NCBI GenBank assembly: GCA_037013495.1
Contig: CM072803.1
Location: 14,960,001-15,024,000 of the forward strand
Source of the DNA: Hippophae tibetana
Taxonomy: Eukaryota > Streptophyta > Magnoliopsida > Rosales > Elaeagnaceae
Direction of reading: 5' to 3'
Length of the DNA stretch: 64,000 nt
In this document: in pieces, positions 62,035 through 64,000 of the stretch
Layout of the letters: each line of letters starts with the position of its first letter
Position numbering within the stretch: the first letter of the stretch is position 1
The notes under the pieces: generated by a model
What the model was told of the DNA's origin: nothing
What the model saw: only the letters and a program-made list of their open reading frames with translations
Database searches by the model: none
Made by a program: the position numbers and the translations under genes

Positions 62035-62385
62035 GGCATGTTAAGGCATTGTATCAATAGGATATGGCATGGTTATGCCATGGTAAGAGATAGGTAAGCT
62101 TGATAAGATATTGTCTTAGTATGGTGAAACATTTACAAGATATGAGAATACATATATCTTGTATGGGAAGACATTAGCATGTTATGACATGACATTGGTA
62201 AGTTTTGGAAAGGTATAAGCTCAATGTGATAAGGTATAGGCAAGCTATGAGAAGCCACTGGCCCAATGTGGGACAATATTGGCATGTTGTGGGAAAGTAA
62301 TGACTTATTATGGTAAGGTATTGGCTTAGTGGGGAAGACATTGTCATGTTGTGGGAATGTTTATTACGATAAGGCAATATCTTGC
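62035..62385. repeat. Degenerate 21-bp minisatellite
   Basis: Successive 20-21-bp units such as GACATTAGCATGTTATGACAT, AATATTGGCATGTTGTGGGAA, AGTAATGACTTATTATGGTAA and GACATTGTCATGTTGTGGGAA can be laid end to end from about 62107; earlier units back to about 62035 are weaker, roughly 15 in all. Because 21 is a multiple of three, the minus strand reads as a heptad-like peptide repeat in a 123-codon ORF (62545-62174). I regard that ORF as a by-product of the repeat, not a gene. Confidence 0.75.
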
Positions 62386-62470
62386 TACAACAGTGATAAA
62401 TAAGCCTTTCCTTTAAGTGTATATTGACATACAACAACACATGCATGTTAGACTTACTAGTATCATAGTT

Positions 62471-62492
62471 AAGGCTTATTACGATAAGCCTT
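62471..62492. repeat. Perfect 9-bp palindrome with 4-nt loop
   Basis: AAGGCTTAT, then TACG, then ATAAGCCTT. It lies just right of the minisatellite; a related half-copy (ATAAGCCTTTCC) occurs near 62401. Confidence 0.8.
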
Positions 62493-62814
62493 AAGTTGTA
62501 TGTTGACAAACAATAATGATCACAACTCTGGCCATGACATGACAACTATTGTCAGAATTCATCTATTTTTTTAGTGTTTTTGTCAAATTTTGCCAACTTT
62601 TTGATGAATTCGAGCTATGTATGATGAACTTTCTAATGGGTTAGAACTATAAATTGGATGTATATATACGGTACAAAATGACACATTATTGTAATTTTGG
62701 TAATAAAAAACTTAATATAACTTAAATTCAAGAAATTATAGATAAATTAGACCTAAATAACATGAACTACAACTAACTAAATACATAAAAGTTTTTTGAA
62801 AAAAATAAAATAAT

Positions 62815-63020
62815 ATTTTTAAAATTTGTAACCATAAAAATACACATCTTATATTTAGTTTATATATTTTTTTATTAAAGTTTTTTGATATATTATTTTA
62901 TATTGAATGCGTTCAAATTAAATTATGATTATTTAAATTATTTTAATATTGAATATCGTCTAATTAAATCTCATTTAATATTATTTTTATTATTATAAAT
63001 TTTAAAAATGTTTTAATTTA
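62815..63020 (+). repeat. AT-rich dispersed repeat, further copy
   Basis: Forward copy of the family found at 4.2-4.7, 20.3-20.8, 44.5 and 61.7 kb. Core blocks GAATATCGTCTAATTAAATC and TTATTTTTATTATTATAAAT. Confidence 0.42.
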
Positions 63021-64000
63021 GTAAGAAAAATGTTAAAAATTTGAGATTTAAATTAGAGTTATTTGTGTTTGAATTTCAAATACATAAAGAATTTGTTTGT
63101 TTCTTTGGGTTTTTTTCTTCTCTTTTTTTATTATTTAATTTTTGGGCACATCCTCCTAAAGAAGATAACATGCATTACTCACGATCTCAGGTTCAGTACC
63201 TGATCGTTTATTATAAATTGTCCTATTTTGCATTAAATATAATTCATTTAGGTAAAATATTAACCAATTATAAATGATTTGATATATAGCATTAATCTTC
63301 CATAAAAACAAAACTTTAGGTAAATTGGATAGGTAGTATTATTACATAAATGAATAGAGTATTTTATTTTTTAATGTTAAAAATTATAATTTTATAAGAA
63401 TATTAATTATTTTGTGAGAAGTGATTCTCATTCTAAATATACATTCAAATCATATTAAATATTTTTTGATAAAAAATATTTTATAAATAAATATGTATTT
63501 TTTCATGAATAAGAACAATAATTATTTTTTTTCTTCGAAAGATTATAATTCTAATATATTTTCGTTAAAAATTATCATTATTTTTCCTAATCTTTTTATC
63601 GTGGTAAAAAAGTGCTTTCTCATTATTCTTCCTAATCTTTTTATTGTGTAAAAAAAAACTTTTCTTTATTTCTTTCTATCTTTCTTTTCATGGGGTTCAA
63701 AATAAGACACGAGGAAAGCAACCTTGGTTGTCCACTTTCTCACCCCTTGATTGCTGTGATCTCTTCAAGAAAGCATAGGTGTTGTCTTGTCTTGTCCCTT
63801 ATGTTTCATACATAACATGTGTTTCTTAATTTTATATCAGGCCATTTACTCTAAAATAATTTTAAAACTCAACGTATCTTCAAGAAATCTGAACAAATAT
63901 TTAATTATTTCAAAAAATCTGAATGAATTAAATCTAATAACATTTAAAACCAACAATATAATTTAATCTATTACTAACATTAAATACCTGTATATATAGA
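63021..64000. other. Right-end spacer
   Basis: AT-rich except for about 63680-63840, which has more balanced composition (AAGCAACCTTGGTTGTCCAC and TTGTCTTGTCTTGTCCC). That patch might be an untranslated exon or promoter of a gene beyond the window, or repeat debris; I see no coding frame to decide. Confidence 0.4.

Noticed and set aside
63041-63277. 78-codon plus-strand ORF
   Set aside because: Phe-rich low-complexity sequence next to a dispersed repeat copy; no domain or intron-exon structure.

Overview
This is a gene-poor, strongly AT-rich window of a flowering-plant nuclear genome, almost certainly a eudicot. The evidence is split genes with GT/AG introns, five typical plant protein-coding genes, 5' leader introns, and plant-type LTR retrotransposons and MITEs. 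No rRNA, tRNA, organelle insert, CRISPR array or bacterial-type operon was recognised.

Layout. 1-1694 (minus): N-terminal two thirds of a G-type lectin S-receptor-like kinase, cut by the window edge at the start of its kinase domain. 1.7-11.7 kb: AT-rich spacer with (GA)n runs, an AT-rich foldback repeat, and a decayed Ty3/gypsy-like island (about 8.1-9.9 kb) associated with a surprisingly fresh pair of 346-bp direct repeats. 11.7-14.1 kb (minus): a DUF1644 zinc-finger gene with a 1.55-kb leader intron and a clear TATA box. 14.2-20.9 kb: AT-rich spacer. 21.0-26.4 kb (plus): a ten-coding-exon WAC/DDT/WHIM chromatin-remodelling accessory subunit (DDR4-like, 707 aa). 27.9-32.4 kb (minus, convergent with the previous gene): an eight-exon zinc-dependent alcohol dehydrogenase of the mitochondrial HER2 type (441 aa). 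33.0-34.4 kb: a small non-autonomous LTR element (TRIM-like) carrying an internal 5 x 100-bp tandem array. 36.8-43.1 kb (plus): a VHS-GAT protein of the TOL (TOM1-like) family (399 aa, nine coding exons) with upstream ORFs in its leader and a MITE in its last intron. 43.1-48.4 kb: AT-rich repeat debris. 48.4-61.5 kb: a nest of Ty1/copia elements. 61.5-64 kb: AT-rich spacer with a 21-bp minisatellite and two more copies of the dispersed AT-rich repeat.

The copia nest can be resolved from sequence alone. A full-length copia (48856-58196) lies inside the LTR of an older relative (48393-48855 plus 58202-60109). The 5-bp duplication ATGGC at both ends of the insertion fixes the boundaries. The younger copy's LTRs look roughly 98-99% alike by eye, yet its gag-pol frame is broken by three nonsense codons and its 5' LTR has lost about 113 bp next to the primer-binding site, so it looks dead. 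A third, Tork/Tnt1-like copia fragment follows at about 60.3-61.5 kb.

The host genes do not form a pathway. The dehydrogenase and TOL genes may preserve an old neighbourhood, since their closest Arabidopsis relatives, as I recall them, are At5g63620 and At5g63640. I see no wholly new biological system here. The observations most worth a second look are the TRIM with its internal 100-bp array, the two copia copies with different stop codons at the same gag codon, the near-identical repeats in a decayed gypsy island, the foldback AT-rich family, and the hydrophobic upstream ORF of the TOL gene.
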